From Aphanothece saxicola GSE-SYN-MK-01-06B (GTDB lineage Bacteria; Cyanobacteriota; Cyanobacteriia; PCC-6307; Cyanobiaceae): a stretch of DNA of 64,000 bases. A program made the translations under genes and the position numbers. The notes beneath the pieces were generated by a model. It saw nothing but the letters and a program-made list of their open reading frames with translations, had not been told where the DNA came from and made no database searches. Each line of letters begins with the position of its first letter. The first letter of the stretch is position 1. The stretch spans positions 310,001-374,000 of the forward strand of contig JAHHGT010000001.1 of NCBI GenBank assembly GCA_019359745.1, given 5' to 3'. Positions 1-8,836 of this stretch are shown in pieces.

Positions 1-1277
1 AGGACAGCATCACCAGCGTCAGCCCCGCCTTCGGGGCCGGAGCCGGACTGCGGGTGTTCCTGGGGGAGCGCGACGGCTTCGTCTCCACCAACGACCTGAG
101 CGCCGCCGGCCTGCGGGCCGCCCTCGAGCAGGCCCTCGGCATGCTGGGGCTGGTGCTGCCGGTGCAGGCCGGTGGCCGCTTCGATGGCCTTCCGGAGCTG
201 CGGGACTTTGCCGCCACCAAAGAGGGTTGGTTGCACGCCTGTCCCTCCCTGGCCGAAGCCACGGGCCGGCTGCTGGAGGGCACCGACCGGCTGCAGACCC
301 ATGGCCAGCACCTGCAGGTGCGCCGGGGCAGCTATGCCCGCGACTGGCAGGAAGTCCTGGTGGCCGCCAGTGACGGCACCTTCGCCCGCGATGTGCGCCT
401 GCACCAGTCGGTGGGCCTCAACGTGCTGGCCACCGACGGCGACCACCGGGCCAGCCTGGGCCGTCGCTACGGCACCTCCGACAGCCCCGATGACCTGCGT
501 CACTGGGATGCGGAAGCGGCCGCCGTCGATGTCTGCAGCAGCGCCGGCAGCATGCTCTACGCCGATTACGTCGAGGCCGGCCAGTTCCCCGTCGTGCTGG
601 CCAACCGCTTCGGTGGTGTGATCTTCCACGAGGCCTGCGGCCATCTGCTGGAAACCACCCAGGTGGAGCGGGCCACCACCCCCTTCGCCGAGATGGTGGG
701 CCAGCCCATTGCCCACCCCTCCCTCACCGCCATCGACGAGGGTCTCACCGCTGGTGCTTTCGGCTCCCTTTCGATGGACGACGAGGGCATGGAACCCCAG
801 CGCACCGTGCTGATCGAGAACGGCATCCTGCAGCGCTTCCTCAGCGACCGGGCCGGCGAACGCCGCACCGGCCACCCACGCACCGGCAGCGGCCGCCGCC
901 AGAGCCATGCCTTCGCTGCCGCCAGCCGCATGCGCAACACCTTCATCGCCGCTGGCCCCCACACGCCGGAGCAACTGATCGCCTCCGTCGACAAGGGGCT
1001 CTATTGCAAGTCGATGGGCGGCGGCAGTGTCGGCCCCACGGGCCAGTTCAACTTCGCCGTTGAGGAGGGCTACCTGATCGAGAACGGCAGCCTCACCCGG
1101 CCGGTCAAGGGCGCCACCCTGATCGGCGATGCCAAGGAGGTGATGCCCAGGATCTCCATGTGCGCCAACGATCTGGAGCTGGCCGCCGGCTTCTGCGGCT
1201 CGGTCAGCGGCAGCATCTTCGTCACCGTGGGCCAGCCCCACATCAAGGTCGACACCATCACCGTGGGAGGACGCTGA
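1..1277 (+). CDS. tldD: TldD metalloprotease subunit (5' end outside window)
   Basis: Reading is open from base 3 to the stop at 1277 (424 residues), so the N-terminus lies upstream of the window. The zinc-site signature HEACGH, the HExxxH motif of TldD, is at about bases 627-644. The C-terminal part carries the [24 protein letters not shown] segment typical of PmbA/TldD proteins. In E. coli TldD is the catalytic partner of TldE (PmbA) in a cytosolic heterodimer that cleaves unfolded peptides and matures some peptide antibiotics and antitoxins. The next gene, two bases after this stop, is the TldE-like partner, so the pair should be co-translated. The native substrate in a cyanobacterium is unknown. 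Identification is firm. Confidence 0.93.
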   Translation, partial: DSITSVSPAFGAGAGLRVFLGERDGFVSTNDLSAAGLRAALEQALGMLGLVLPVQAGGRFDGLPELRDFAATKEGWLHACPSLAEATGRLLEGTDRLQTHGQHLQVRRGSYARDWQEVLVAASDGTFARDVRLHQSVGLNVLATDGDHRASLGRRYGTSDSPDDLRHWDAEAAAVDVCSSAGSMLYADYVEAGQFPVVLANRFGGVIFHEACGHLLETTQVERATTPFAEMVGQPIAHPSLTAIDEGLTAGAFGSLSMDDEGMEPQRTVLIENGILQRFLSDRAGERRTGHPRTGSGRRQSHAFAAASRMRNTFIAAGPHTPEQLIASVDKGLYCKSMGGGSVGPTGQFNFAVEEGYLIENGSLTRPVKGATLIGDAKEVMPRISMCANDLELAAGFCGSVSGSIFVTVGQPHIKVDTITVGGR

Positions 1278-1279
1278 CC

Positions 1280-2677
1280 ATGGAGAGCACCACATCGCTC
1301 AGCGCCAGCCTCGACGCCGAGGTGCTGCGCCAACGGCTCGCCAGCCTGGCCCACGCCGAGGGCGTCCGGCGCTGGGATCTTGGCGCTTCCTGCAGCACCG
1401 ACACCTCCGTGCAGGTCGACCGGGGCGAGGCCAAACAGATGAAAGGCGCCCAGCGCAGCGCCATCACCCTGCGGGTCTGGAACGACGACGGTCTGGTGGG
1501 CATCACCAGCACTTCCGACCTCTCCGACGCTGGCCTGGCCCGGGCCCTGGCCGGCGCCCGCGACGCCAGTGCCTACGGCAACGTCGATGAGATCCCTGAT
1601 TTCTCCCCCCTGGCCACGGCGCCGCTGCCGGTACTGGAGCAGCCCCTCAGCACCCCGCTGAGCATCCTCACCCTTCTCGACACCCTCAAGGACGCAGAGC
1701 GCGACTTGCTCGCCCGCCATCCCGCCATCGGCACGGTGCCCTACAACGGCCTCGCCCAGCGCAGCAGCGACCGGCTTTACATCAACAGTGACGGCGCCTG
1801 TCGTCAGCAGCGGCTCAGCACGGCCTCCCTGTACCTCTATGCCCGGGCCGAAGAGGCGGGCCGCAAGCCCCGCAGCAGCGGCGCCGTGCGGCTGGCCTAC
1901 GGCGCCGCTGACCTCGATGTGGCCGGCTGCGTGCAGGAGGCGGCGGAACGCACCATCGCCCACCTTGATTACGCCCCCATCGCCACGGGCCGCTACACCT
2001 GCGTGTTCAGTCCGGAGGCGTTTCTCGATCTGATCGGCGCCTTCAGCAGCCTGTTCAATGCCCGCGCCGTGCTCGATGGCGTCAGCCTCAGCCGGCGTGA
2101 ATCCCTCGGCGAGCAGCTGGCCGTTCCGTTCCTGTCTCTGCACGACAACGGCCTGCATCCGGCCAACGTCGGTGCGGCCGCCTTCGACGGGGAGGGCACC
2201 CCCACCCGTCGCCTGTCGCTGCTGGAGGGGGGTGTGCTGCGCCATTTCCTCCACTCGGAGGCCACGGCGCGGGCCTTCGGGGTGTCCCCCACCGGCCATG
2301 CGGGCCTCGGAGCCAAGGTCTCGGTGGGCCCCGACTGGTTCGAGATCGGCCCCACCCCCGGCAGCAGCGGCGGTGCCCCCGGTCTGGATCGCTTCGCCGC
2401 CGGTGCCAGCGGCGACGACCACGGCCTGGTGGTGATCGATTCCCTCTCGGCCCTCCATGCCGGCGTCAAGGCCAGCCAGGGGTCCTTCTCCCTCCCCTTC
2501 GACGGCTGGCTGGTGCAGGACGGGGTCCCCCGCTCCATCGAGGCGGCCACCGTGGCCGGTGACATCCGAACCCTCCTCAAGGCCATCCTGGGCTTCGAGG
2601 GTCCGGCCAAGGTGACCCCCGATGGCCTCTGCCCCCACGTCTGGGTGGAGGGTCTCTCGATCACCGGCGACGCTTGA
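1280..2677 (+). CDS. tldE: TldE/PmbA-like subunit of TldD/E protease
   Basis: The product is 465 residues starting at ATG 1280, two bases after the tldD stop; GGAGG at 1266-1270 is a good ribosome binding site. It has the PmbA/TldD fold signature (for example VDRGEAKQMKG near residue 50 and SVGPDWFEIGPTPGSSGG in the C-terminal half) but no HExxxH motif. That is expected for the non-catalytic TldE half of the heterodimer. Length and gene order match the usual tldD-tldE pair. It overlaps the following fmt by four bases (TTGA), so the three genes probably form one transcript. An in-frame upstream extension into tldD exists but is not needed. Confidence 0.9.
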   Translation: MESTTSLSASLDAEVLRQRLASLAHAEGVRRWDLGASCSTDTSVQVDRGEAKQMKGAQRSAITLRVWNDDGLVGITSTSDLSDAGLARALAGARDASAYGNVDEIPDFSPLATAPLPVLEQPLSTPLSILTLLDTLKDAERDLLARHPAIGTVPYNGLAQRSSDRLYINSDGACRQQRLSTASLYLYARAEEAGRKPRSSGAVRLAYGAADLDVAGCVQEAAERTIAHLDYAPIATGRYTCVFSPEAFLDLIGAFSSLFNARAVLDGVSLSRRESLGEQLAVPFLSLHDNGLHPANVGAAAFDGEGTPTRRLSLLEGGVLRHFLHSEATARAFGVSPTGHAGLGAKVSVGPDWFEIGPTPGSSGGAPGLDRFAAGASGDDHGLVVIDSLSALHAGVKASQGSFSLPFDGWLVQDGVPRSIEAATVAGDIRTLLKAILGFEGPAKVTPDGLCPHVWVEGLSITGDA

Positions 2678-3705
2678 GGATCCTGTTCTGGGGCACCCCG
2701 GCCTACGCCGTGGCCAGCCTCGATGCGCTTCAGCAGGCCGGCCATGCGCTGGTGGGTGTGGTCAGCCAGCCCGACCGCCGCCGCGGCCGGGGCAAGTCCC
2801 TGGTGGCCTCGGCCGTCAAGCAGCGGGCCCTGGATCTGGGCCTGCCGGTGTTCACGCCCGAGCGCATCCGCCGGGATCTGGCCTGCCAGCAGGAGCTGGC
2901 GGCCCTGGGGGCCGACGTCTCGGTGGTGGTGGCCTTCGGCCAGATCCTGCCGCCGGCCGTCCTGGCCCAGCCCCCCTTTGGCTGCTGGAACGGCCATGGC
3001 TCCCTGCTGCCCCGCTGGCGCGGTGCGGCCCCGATCCAGTGGTCCCTGCTGGAGGGGGACGCCGAAACCGGCGTCGGCATCATGGCGATGGAGGAGGGCC
3101 TCGACACCGGCCCGGTGCTGCTGGAGCGGCGTCTGCCCATCCCCCTGCTGCAAAACGCTGGAGAACTGGGAGAGCGGCTCGCCCTGCTCACCGCCGAGCT
3201 GCTGGTGGAGGCCCTGCCGCGCATCGAGGCGGAGGGCCCCGGACTGGAGGCGGAACGCCTTGCCCGCCTGGGGGTGCGGCCCCAGGCCGGCGAGGTCAGC
3301 CATGCCCGTCAGCTCACCAAGGAAGACACCCTGGTGCGCTGGGACGCTTCCGCCCTGGCCATTCACCGAAGGGTGATGGGGCTCCATCCCCAGGCGTCCT
3401 GCCCCTGGGGGGCCGAGCGGCTGAAGCTTCTGGCCACCGAACCCCTGGTGAGCCGCCTGGCCGACCAGCTCACGCCTGTGGGCGCGGCTCTGACGGCCCG
3501 CTGGGGTGGGGAGGCCACGCCGGCGGTGGCCCCAGGCACCGTGCTCGAGCTGGTGGAGGGGGAGGGGCTGGTGGTGGCCAGCAGCGGCTGCCCCGTGCTG
3601 CTGCGTCAGGCCCAGCTGCCGGGACGCCGGGCCAGCGAGGGTCAGGCCCTGATCCAGCAACTGGGGCTGGTTCCGGGTCAGCGCATCGGTGCAAATACCC
3701 CCTGA
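2674..3705 (+). CDS. fmt: Methionyl-tRNA formyltransferase
   Basis: The 343-residue protein formylates Met-tRNA(fMet) for translation initiation, using 10-formyl-tetrahydrofolate. It opens with the N-terminal Rossmann start MRILFWGTPAYAV and carries the catalytic-region signature NGHGSLLPRWRGAAPIQW (about residues 108-125), followed by EEGLDTGPVL with the conserved Asp. The C-terminal OB-like domain is present, so length is complete. The start is a TTG at 2674 embedded in the tldE stop (TTGA), implying translational coupling. Co-transcription of fmt with a protease pair is a local arrangement rather than a functional hint. Confidence 0.95.
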   Translation: MRILFWGTPAYAVASLDALQQAGHALVGVVSQPDRRRGRGKSLVASAVKQRALDLGLPVFTPERIRRDLACQQELAALGADVSVVVAFGQILPPAVLAQPPFGCWNGHGSLLPRWRGAAPIQWSLLEGDAETGVGIMAMEEGLDTGPVLLERRLPIPLLQNAGELGERLALLTAELLVEALPRIEAEGPGLEAERLARLGVRPQAGEVSHARQLTKEDTLVRWDASALAIHRRVMGLHPQASCPWGAERLKLLATEPLVSRLADQLTPVGAALTARWGGEATPAVAPGTVLELVEGEGLVVASSGCPVLLRQAQLPGRRASEGQALIQQLGLVPGQRIGANTP

Positions 3706-3813
3706 TGCCCCCTTTCGACAACAACTGTTGACGAATTGTTCCCTTCGGCGCGTCTCAGTGTTGGACGGGATCTAGAGGGGCTAGACCAAATCCAGTGATC
3801 GGATGCGGATGCA

Positions 3814-4011
3814 ATGGCCAGCGACCTTTCCTTCGTCAACAGCACCGGCTCGGGGTGCCAGATCTTCCGGGACCGACTGGGGTGCTACGTGGTGAGCCAC
3901 GTTCTCAGGCCTGGCCAGAGGGCGGTTCGCCCCACCCTGGCCGGTGCCTATGCGGCCTGCCAGGGATGGGAGCCCCACGTCCAGGCCGAAACGGCCACGG
4001 GGGGTGGATGA
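3814..4011 (+). CDS. Small hypothetical protein (65 aa)
   Basis: This is an open frame from ATG 3814 to 4011. The product begins MASDLSFVNSTGSGCQIFRD, has two Cys (about residues 15 and 24) and is basic in the middle, with no membrane segment. I do not recognise a family. It lies after fmt with a 108-base gap and points toward another small gene on the other strand. The N-terminal half reads like a natural protein, while the Gly/Pro-rich tail does not, and no strong ribosome binding site is visible. Whether it is expressed is uncertain. Confidence 0.4.
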   Translation: MASDLSFVNSTGSGCQIFRDRLGCYVVSHVLRPGQRAVRPTLAGAYAACQGWEPHVQAETATGGG

Positions 4012-4049
4012 GACGGGTGAGGCAATCCCACCGGCCCGAAGGGACGCTG

Positions 4050-4259
4050 TCAGCCTGCGGTGCCGCTGCTGGAGGCGAGTTCTTCGGGCTGGCGCCGGTG
4101 CAGCTCGTGCAGCCCCTCCAACTGGTTGTGCACGGCCACCAGCTGGTCACGGATGTGGCGGCTGTTGTCGATGCGTTCCAGGGCGAGGAGCATGCCTTCG
4201 ATCTGGGCCTTGCAGTCGATCAGCACGCGGCACTGGGTGGATCCGGGTTCGTAGGGCAT
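4050..4259 (-). CDS. Small conserved-looking helical protein (69 aa)
   Basis: The 69-residue product starts at ATG 4259. Residues 8-55 look like a two-helix bundle (CKAQIEGMLLALERI, then HIRDQLVAVHNQLEGLHEL), with Cys10 and Cys16. The helix-rich pattern is superficially like CsoR/FrmR-type small regulators, but the conserved metal-ligand spacing of that family is not evident, so no function is assigned. It lies between fmt and the helicase and is transcribed leftward. Amino-acid composition favours a real gene. Confidence 0.6.
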   Translation of the reverse strand: MPYEPGSTQCRVLIDCKAQIEGMLLALERIDNSRHIRDQLVAVHNQLEGLHELHRRQPEELASSSGTAG

Positions 4260-4337
4260 GTCGGAAAGAGGCTGATCCTCAGTTCAACGTAGGGCGGCTG
4301 CGAAGGTTGTCACAACCATTGCCATTCCCCGGGCCGT

Positions 4338-5594
4338 TCAGCGGGAGCCGGTGCGGCGCCGGCCCCGCTCGTGGCCCTGGCCCTGGCGGGGCCCCTGGCT
4401 CCGGCGGCCCCGGCCGCCGCTGAGATCCAGCGGAGGGGCGGACAGCACGGTGGGCTCGAAGCCAGACACCTCCTGGCGGGGCAGGGGGGAGCCGACCAGG
4501 CGCTCGATGGCCCGCAGCAGCTCATGCTCTTCGGCCGCCACCAGGGAGATCGCATGGCCGTTCTGGCCCGCCCGGCCGGTGCGGCCGATGCGGTGCACAT
4601 AGTCCTCAGCCACGTTGGGCAGGTCGAGGTTGACGACGTGGGGCAGCTGGTGGATGTCGATGCCGCGGGCGGCGATGTCGGTGGCCACCAGCACCCGCAC
4701 CTCGCCGCTCTTGAACTCCGCCAGCGCCCGGGTGCGGGCCCCCTGGCTCTTGTTGCCGTGGATCGCCGCCGCCCCCAGCCCCTCCTTCTCCAGCCGCTCC
4801 GCCAGACGGTTGGCGCCGTGCTTCGTGCGGGAGAAGACCAGCACCTGGCGCCAGTCGTTGCTGCGGATCAGATGGCTGAGCAGATCCCCCTTTCGGTCCA
4901 TGTCGCAGGGATGGATCACCTGGTCGACCAGGGGGGTGGCCTGGTTCTCGGGGCTGGCCTGCAGCTGCACCGGTTGGTGCAGCAGACCCGTCGCCAGGCG
5001 GCGGATCTCGCTGGAAAAGGTGGCGGAGAACAGCAGGTTCTGGCGCTTCGCCGGCATCAGCGACAGGATCCGGCGGATGTCACGGATGAAGCCCATGTCG
5101 AGCATCCGGTCGGCCTCGTCCAGCACCAGGATCTCGACCCGGTCGAGCCGCAGGGCGTTCTGCTGGTGCAGGTCCATCAGCCGGCCGGGGGTGGCCACCA
5201 GCACGTCGGCGCCCTTGCGCAGCCGCTGCATCTGGGGATTGGCACTCACCCCGCCGAAGACGACGTCGGAGCGCAGATCCAGGTAGCGGCCGTAGGCGGT
5301 GACGCTTTCAGCCACCTGGGCCGCCAGTTCCCGGGTGGGGGTCAGCACCAGGGCGCGCACCACGCCGGCCCGGGCGTGGGGGCCGTGGCGCAACCGCTCC
5401 AGCATCGGCAGGGTGAAACCGGCCGTCTTGCCGGTGCCCGTCTGGGCGGCGGCCATCACGTCGTGGCCCGCCAGCACAGCCGGGATGCATTGCAGCTGGA
5501 TCGGCGAGGGGCTGCTGTAGCCCTTGGCGGCCACGGCCTTGAGGATCGGCTCCGACAGCCCAAGAACGGCAAAATCCGTCGCCAGGCCTGCCAC
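4338..5594 (-). CDS. DEAD-box ATP-dependent RNA helicase (RhlE-like)
   Basis: From the GTG at 5594 the product is 418 residues. The full DEAD-box motif series is present in order: Q motif ([26 protein letters not shown]), [28 protein letters not shown], then ARGIDI and [10 protein letters not shown] in the second RecA domain. A Gly/Arg/Gln-rich tail ([22 protein letters not shown]) follows, typical of RhlE-type RNA helicases that bind RNA nonspecifically. The frame stays open far upstream of 5594, but that part overlaps DUF6464 and terC and looks non-coding; GTG 5594 sits just before the Q motif and gives a normal length. Cyanobacterial members act in RNA remodelling, often in the cold, which is inference here. 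Confidence 0.9.
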   Translation of the reverse strand: MAGLATDFAVLGLSEPILKAVAAKGYSSPSPIQLQCIPAVLAGHDVMAAAQTGTGKTAGFTLPMLERLRHGPHARAGVVRALVLTPTRELAAQVAESVTAYGRYLDLRSDVVFGGVSANPQMQRLRKGADVLVATPGRLMDLHQQNALRLDRVEILVLDEADRMLDMGFIRDIRRILSLMPAKRQNLLFSATFSSEIRRLATGLLHQPVQLQASPENQATPLVDQVIHPCDMDRKGDLLSHLIRSNDWRQVLVFSRTKHGANRLAERLEKEGLGAAAIHGNKSQGARTRALAEFKSGEVRVLVATDIAARGIDIHQLPHVVNLDLPNVAEDYVHRIGRTGRAGQNGHAISLVAAEEHELLRAIERLVGSPLPRQEVSGFEPTVLSAPPLDLSGGRGRRSQGPRQGQGHERGRRRTGSR

Positions 5595-5773
5595 CGGCGG
5601 ATTCAGGCCCGTGGCGGTGTGGCTGGGGGTGAGCGGTTCAGGGGCGGGGGCGGACCCGTTGCCGCTGGGTCGGCTCCGGATGACCTTGGCCTGGGGCCTG
5701 GAGGAAGGGGCGGTGATCGGGCGCGAGAACGGTGTTGACCTCCAGCCTAGGACCGGCGGGTGGCGCGATCGCC

Positions 5774-6121
5774 TCAGCGGGGGCTGCGGTGGCTGCAGCG
5801 CTCGCAAGGTCCTTCCGGAAGCACGGCGCAGCGCAGCAGGGGGCTGAGAGCATTGAAGCGACAGTGGGGGTCGCCGATCACCCAGCGCCCGTCCCACCAG
5901 AGGGCATCGGCCGGTTGCTGCTGGGACTTCACCTGCAGCGCCACGGCCGCCAGTTCGTAGCGACCCTGCCGCAGCCGGTAACGGTGGCGTCGCTGCAGCA
6001 CCAGAAAGCTGCCATCGCCCGTGGTCAGCCAGCGGCCGGGATGGGGGACATCGCTGAGGTGCTCGACCTCGAGGCTGGTGATCAGCCGGTCCGAGTCGAT
6101 CTGGCGCAGCTCGATCCGCAT
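5774..6121 (-). CDS. DUF6464 family protein
   Basis: The product is 115 residues starting at ATG 6121 ([14 protein letters not shown]). The C-terminal half carries the hallmark segment [20 protein letters not shown], then GPCERCSH, giving four Cys that may bind a metal or iron-sulfur centre. This pattern matches a cyanobacterium-restricted family known as DUF6464, of unknown function; the family name is from memory. An in-frame extension to 6235 overlaps terC and lacks conserved character. The terC stop lies downstream of this start, so the two coding regions only slightly separate (terC ends at 6136). Confidence 0.75.
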   Translation of the reverse strand: MRIELRQIDSDRLITSLEVEHLSDVPHPGRWLTTGDGSFLVLQRRHRYRLRQGRYELAAVALQVKSQQQPADALWWDGRWVIGDPHCRFNALSPLLRCAVLPEGPCERCSHRSPR

Positions 6122-6135
6122 CGTTCCGGCCGCCC

Positions 6136-6921
6136 TCAGGCCTCGCCGCTGCCCTGCTCGGGCAGGGGCGACGCGGCCGTGCGCAGGGAGAAGCCCCAGG
6201 CGAACAGGGCGGCCACCACCAGCAGCAGGGCCCATTCCGGCACTTCCACCGCCGGAAACAGCAGGCGCAGCAGCAGCCGCAGGCCCACCAGCCCCACCGC
6301 CAGGTAGCCGGCGGTTTCCAGATGGGGGAAGATCTCCAGCCAGCGCAGGAACAGTTCGGCCGTGAGCCGCAGGGCAATGATGCCGATCACCCCTCCGGCC
6401 ATCACCAGGGGCAGCCGGTCGGTGACCGCCACCGCCGCAGAGACGCTGTCGAGGGAGAAGGCCAGATCGGTGAGGGCCAGGGTGGCCACGATCGAGCCCA
6501 GGGAGGCGCCTTTGTGGGGATGGCCGGAGTCGTGGGTGCCTGTGGCCGGCGCGGAGAGGCTCGCCTGCACTCCCTCGGCAACGTCGTTCTTGCCGTCGTC
6601 CTGGCCCAGCAGATGGCGTCCGCAGAGCCAGAGCAGATAGGCCGAGGCCAGCAGTTGCAGCGGCCAGAAATTGAGCACGAAGCTGGCCAGGGCGATCAGG
6701 CCCAGGCGGAAGACCAGGGCGAGCACCAGACCCAGGTTCAGGGCCTGGCGTTGCCGCGCCGGATCATGGAGCCGGCGGGAGATGGCGGCCAGGGCGATGG
6801 CGTTGTCGGCGGAGAGCACGGCCTCGAGCCCCACGAGCAGCGGCAACAGCAGCAGCACCTCGCCCCACTGGTCCGCCTGCTGCAGCAGGGGTGTGAGGCT
6901 CTCCACCGATTCCACTTCCAT
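6136..6921 (-). CDS. TerC family integral membrane protein
   Basis: The product is 261 residues from ATG 6921, with seven to nine hydrophobic segments. The TerC signatures are [16 protein letters not shown] in the first half and [18 protein letters not shown] in the second, whose paired acidic residues lie within membrane helices. TerC-family proteins (E. coli Alx, B. subtilis YceF/YkoY) are implicated in Mn2+ export during metal or pH stress; that role is carried over from other bacteria. A longer in-frame start at 7023 would overlap the divergent gene at 6997, so ATG 6921 is chosen. The 75-base gap to 6997 should hold two divergent promoters. Confidence 0.88.
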   Translation of the reverse strand: MEVESVESLTPLLQQADQWGEVLLLLPLLVGLEAVLSADNAIALAAISRRLHDPARQRQALNLGLVLALVFRLGLIALASFVLNFWPLQLLASAYLLWLCGRHLLGQDDGKNDVAEGVQASLSAPATGTHDSGHPHKGASLGSIVATLALTDLAFSLDSVSAAVAVTDRLPLVMAGGVIGIIALRLTAELFLRWLEIFPHLETAGYLAVGLVGLRLLLRLLFPAVEVPEWALLLVVAALFAWGFSLRTAASPLPEQGSGEA

Positions 6922-6996
6922 TCCTGGCGTTCGCTCGGCCCTGGCGCCTTCAAAGAAGCACTCTAGAAAGACTGCCGGCCCCACCCAGCGCCCTCC

Positions 6997-7758
6997 ATGC
7001 AACTTCAGGTCCGACTGCTGCACTGCGACGGCGGGCGCCGCGTCGTGCTGGTCTCGGCCCGCGAGGGGGAGCGGTTTCTGGGCAGTGCCCTTGGGGAGGC
7101 GGGCGATGCCGAGGAGGCCGAGGACCGGGCCAGGGCCCGCCTGCTGGCCAACTTGCAGAGCACGGGCACGGCACGCCTGCCGCGGCAGGCTGCGGCCCCG
7201 GCTCCAGCTTCAGCCCCGAAGCCGCCGACACCGCCGGCAGCCGAGGTTCCAAAGCCAACACCAGCACCACTGCCCACCACGGAACCGCTGCCCGCAGCGG
7301 AAGCGCCCTCCACGTCGGTGAGCCAGGAGGAGGACCCCCAGGATTGGAGCGCCGAACTGACCCACCTGGATCTGCAGATGCGCCGGCTGGGATGGGACAG
7401 GGAGCGGGAAGCCATTTATCTGCAGCGCTCCTTCTCCCACCCCAGCCGCGACCGCATCACCGTCTACGCCGATCTGATCGCCTATCTGCAGGCGATCGAG
7501 GCCCTCGAGCCTGGCTGTGATCCCGCCACGGTTCCCGTTCCTTTACGCCGGGCCGACCTGCTCGACCAATGCAACCTGTTGCTGCAGCAGCTCGGTTGGG
7601 ATGGCGCCATGGGTCGCCGATTTCTCGAGCAGCATCTGGGCGTGAGCAGCCGGCAGCAGCTCAAGGACGCCGACCTGCTGCGCTTCAACATGCTCCTTGA
7701 GGAGGAAACCCTGCTGGGCACTGCCGACGGGCCAGCGGGCCCCGTCACCCCCGGCTGA
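6997..7758 (+). CDS. Conserved hypothetical protein with Pro/Ala-rich linker
   Basis: The product is 253 residues. An N-terminal globular part (residues 1-55, MQLQVRLLHCDGGRRVVLVS) is followed by a Pro/Ala/Thr linker (about 60-110). A helical C-terminal domain (about 115-245) contains LTHLDLQMRRLGWDREREAIYLQRSF and DQCNLLLQQLGWDGAMGRRFLEQ, two similar helix-turn units built around LGWD. There is no signal peptide or membrane segment. I recall similar unannotated proteins in picocyanobacteria but no assigned function. The LGWD-repeat pattern suggests an internal duplication. Confidence 0.75.
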   Translation: MQLQVRLLHCDGGRRVVLVSAREGERFLGSALGEAGDAEEAEDRARARLLANLQSTGTARLPRQAAAPAPASAPKPPTPPAAEVPKPTPAPLPTTEPLPAAEAPSTSVSQEEDPQDWSAELTHLDLQMRRLGWDREREAIYLQRSFSHPSRDRITVYADLIAYLQAIEALEPGCDPATVPVPLRRADLLDQCNLLLQQLGWDGAMGRRFLEQHLGVSSRQQLKDADLLRFNMLLEEETLLGTADGPAGPVTPG

Positions 7759-7774
7759 CGCCGGGCCGCAGGGT

Positions 7775-8614
7775 TCAGGAGAGTTCCACCGCCTCCTTCT
7801 GCTCCACCTCCACGCTGAGCTGGTGGAAATAGGCCATGTCGGCGTGGACGCCACGTTGGGGCGCCACCCTGGCCCTGGAGAGCTCCCAGCGCCTCTGAAT
7901 GTCCCGCAGCAGGGAATGGGCGGAGCCCCGGCGCTGGCTGCCGGCCGCGAAGGTCAGGGCATACAGCGTGGAAAGGGCGAGCACCCGCAGCGTGCGCTGG
8001 ACGATCGACCAGAGGTCCGGATTCCAGGGTGACTGAATCACAGCCCTGGAGCTCCTCACGGATTCCTGGAGGCGCTCGGAAAGCATCAGCTTGAGGGCCG
8101 GCAGGGATGAACCCTGGTCCTTCAACTGCAGTCCCGGCCCCTGGAGGGTGGCGATGCGTTGCTGAAGGTCGACCACCGATGTGGCGCCATCAATGGCGCG
8201 CTGGAACTCTGCGGCGCGCTCGGTCGCCACCGCCATGGCACTGGCCTGGCTGCGGGCCACCAGCCCAACGCCCTGGGCGGCGGACGCCACCTGCAGGGGC
8301 AGCAACAGCAGGAAGCCGATCACCGCTCCGACCGCCCAACGGGCGATGGTCTCGCGGCGGGCCTGGATCCTGATGTCGTCAGGTTCCAGATAGGCCACCA
8401 GGTGCACCAGTCCCAGGCCCAGCAGGGCGAGGGGGGCGCTGTCGATCAGGGCGCTGATCAGGCTCACGAGCCAGGCCGGTTGCAGAACGGCCAGCGGCAA
8501 CATGGTGTTGAGCACCGTCACCCCAAAGGTGACGAAGAGGGCCAAGGCCGTGAGCGACAGGAAGTCCACGGTGTTGACACGGCGCAGGCCATGTCCTTGG
8601 TCAGGCAGGTTCAT
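7775..8614 (-). CDS. HpsJ-like four-helix membrane protein
   Basis: The product is 279 residues with hydrophobic segments at about 17-40, 46-76, 91-112 and 208-225. A soluble helical loop (about 115-200) lies between the third and fourth. The order and the phrase SAPLALLGLGLVHLVAYLEPDD resemble cyanobacterial HpsJ-type proteins, linked to exopolysaccharide or cyanoexosortase loci; this is from memory and moderate. The neighbour 222 bases away, divergently transcribed, encodes an exported protein with a PEP-CTERM-like tail, which fits an envelope role. The 3' end nearly abuts the convergent gene ending at 7758. Confidence 0.6.
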   Translation of the reverse strand: MNLPDQGHGLRRVNTVDFLSLTALALFVTFGVTVLNTMLPLAVLQPAWLVSLISALIDSAPLALLGLGLVHLVAYLEPDDIRIQARRETIARWAVGAVIGFLLLLPLQVASAAQGVGLVARSQASAMAVATERAAEFQRAIDGATSVVDLQQRIATLQGPGLQLKDQGSSLPALKLMLSERLQESVRSSRAVIQSPWNPDLWSIVQRTLRVLALSTLYALTFAAGSQRRGSAHSLLRDIQRRWELSRARVAPQRGVHADMAYFHQLSVEVEQKEAVELS

Positions 8615-8774
8615 TGAAAGGGGTCAGTCCCGGAGGAATCCAGTCGCCATCATTGTGCCCATGGTGAGGGCATGTGTGCAGAACTTCGTTGGCCTGCGGG
8701 GTGTGAACCCATGCCGGTCAAGAAAGGAAGTGTTAGATTCCGCTGGAGAAATTCAATCTTTGAGACCTCAGAAT

Positions 8775-8796
8775 ACTTCCTGAAAAACAAGGAAGT
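8775..8796 (+). promoter_or_regulatory. Hairpin in leader of exported protein gene
   Basis: Bases 8775-8781 (ACTTCCT) and 8790-8796 (AGGAAGT) are a perfect 7-base inverted repeat around an A-rich 8-base loop, followed by a pyrimidine run. It lies 40 bases upstream of ATG 8837 in a locally AT-rich 222-base divergent region. It could be a leader stem-loop or an attenuator; chance is possible. Confidence 0.3.
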
Positions 8797-8836
8797 TCCC
8801 CTTCTTTTCAAGACTGAATTCCCCTGATCCAAGTGA

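Noticed and set aside
1070-2638. 522-codon open frame antisense to tldE
   Set aside because: No motif; the plus strand is clearly coding.
1280-2677. tldE as a second active metalloprotease
   Set aside because: The HExxxH motif is absent, consistent with the non-catalytic partner.
3720-3760. CAACAACTGTTG palindrome as an operator after fmt
   Set aside because: Short and imperfect, with no convincing downstream gene to regulate.
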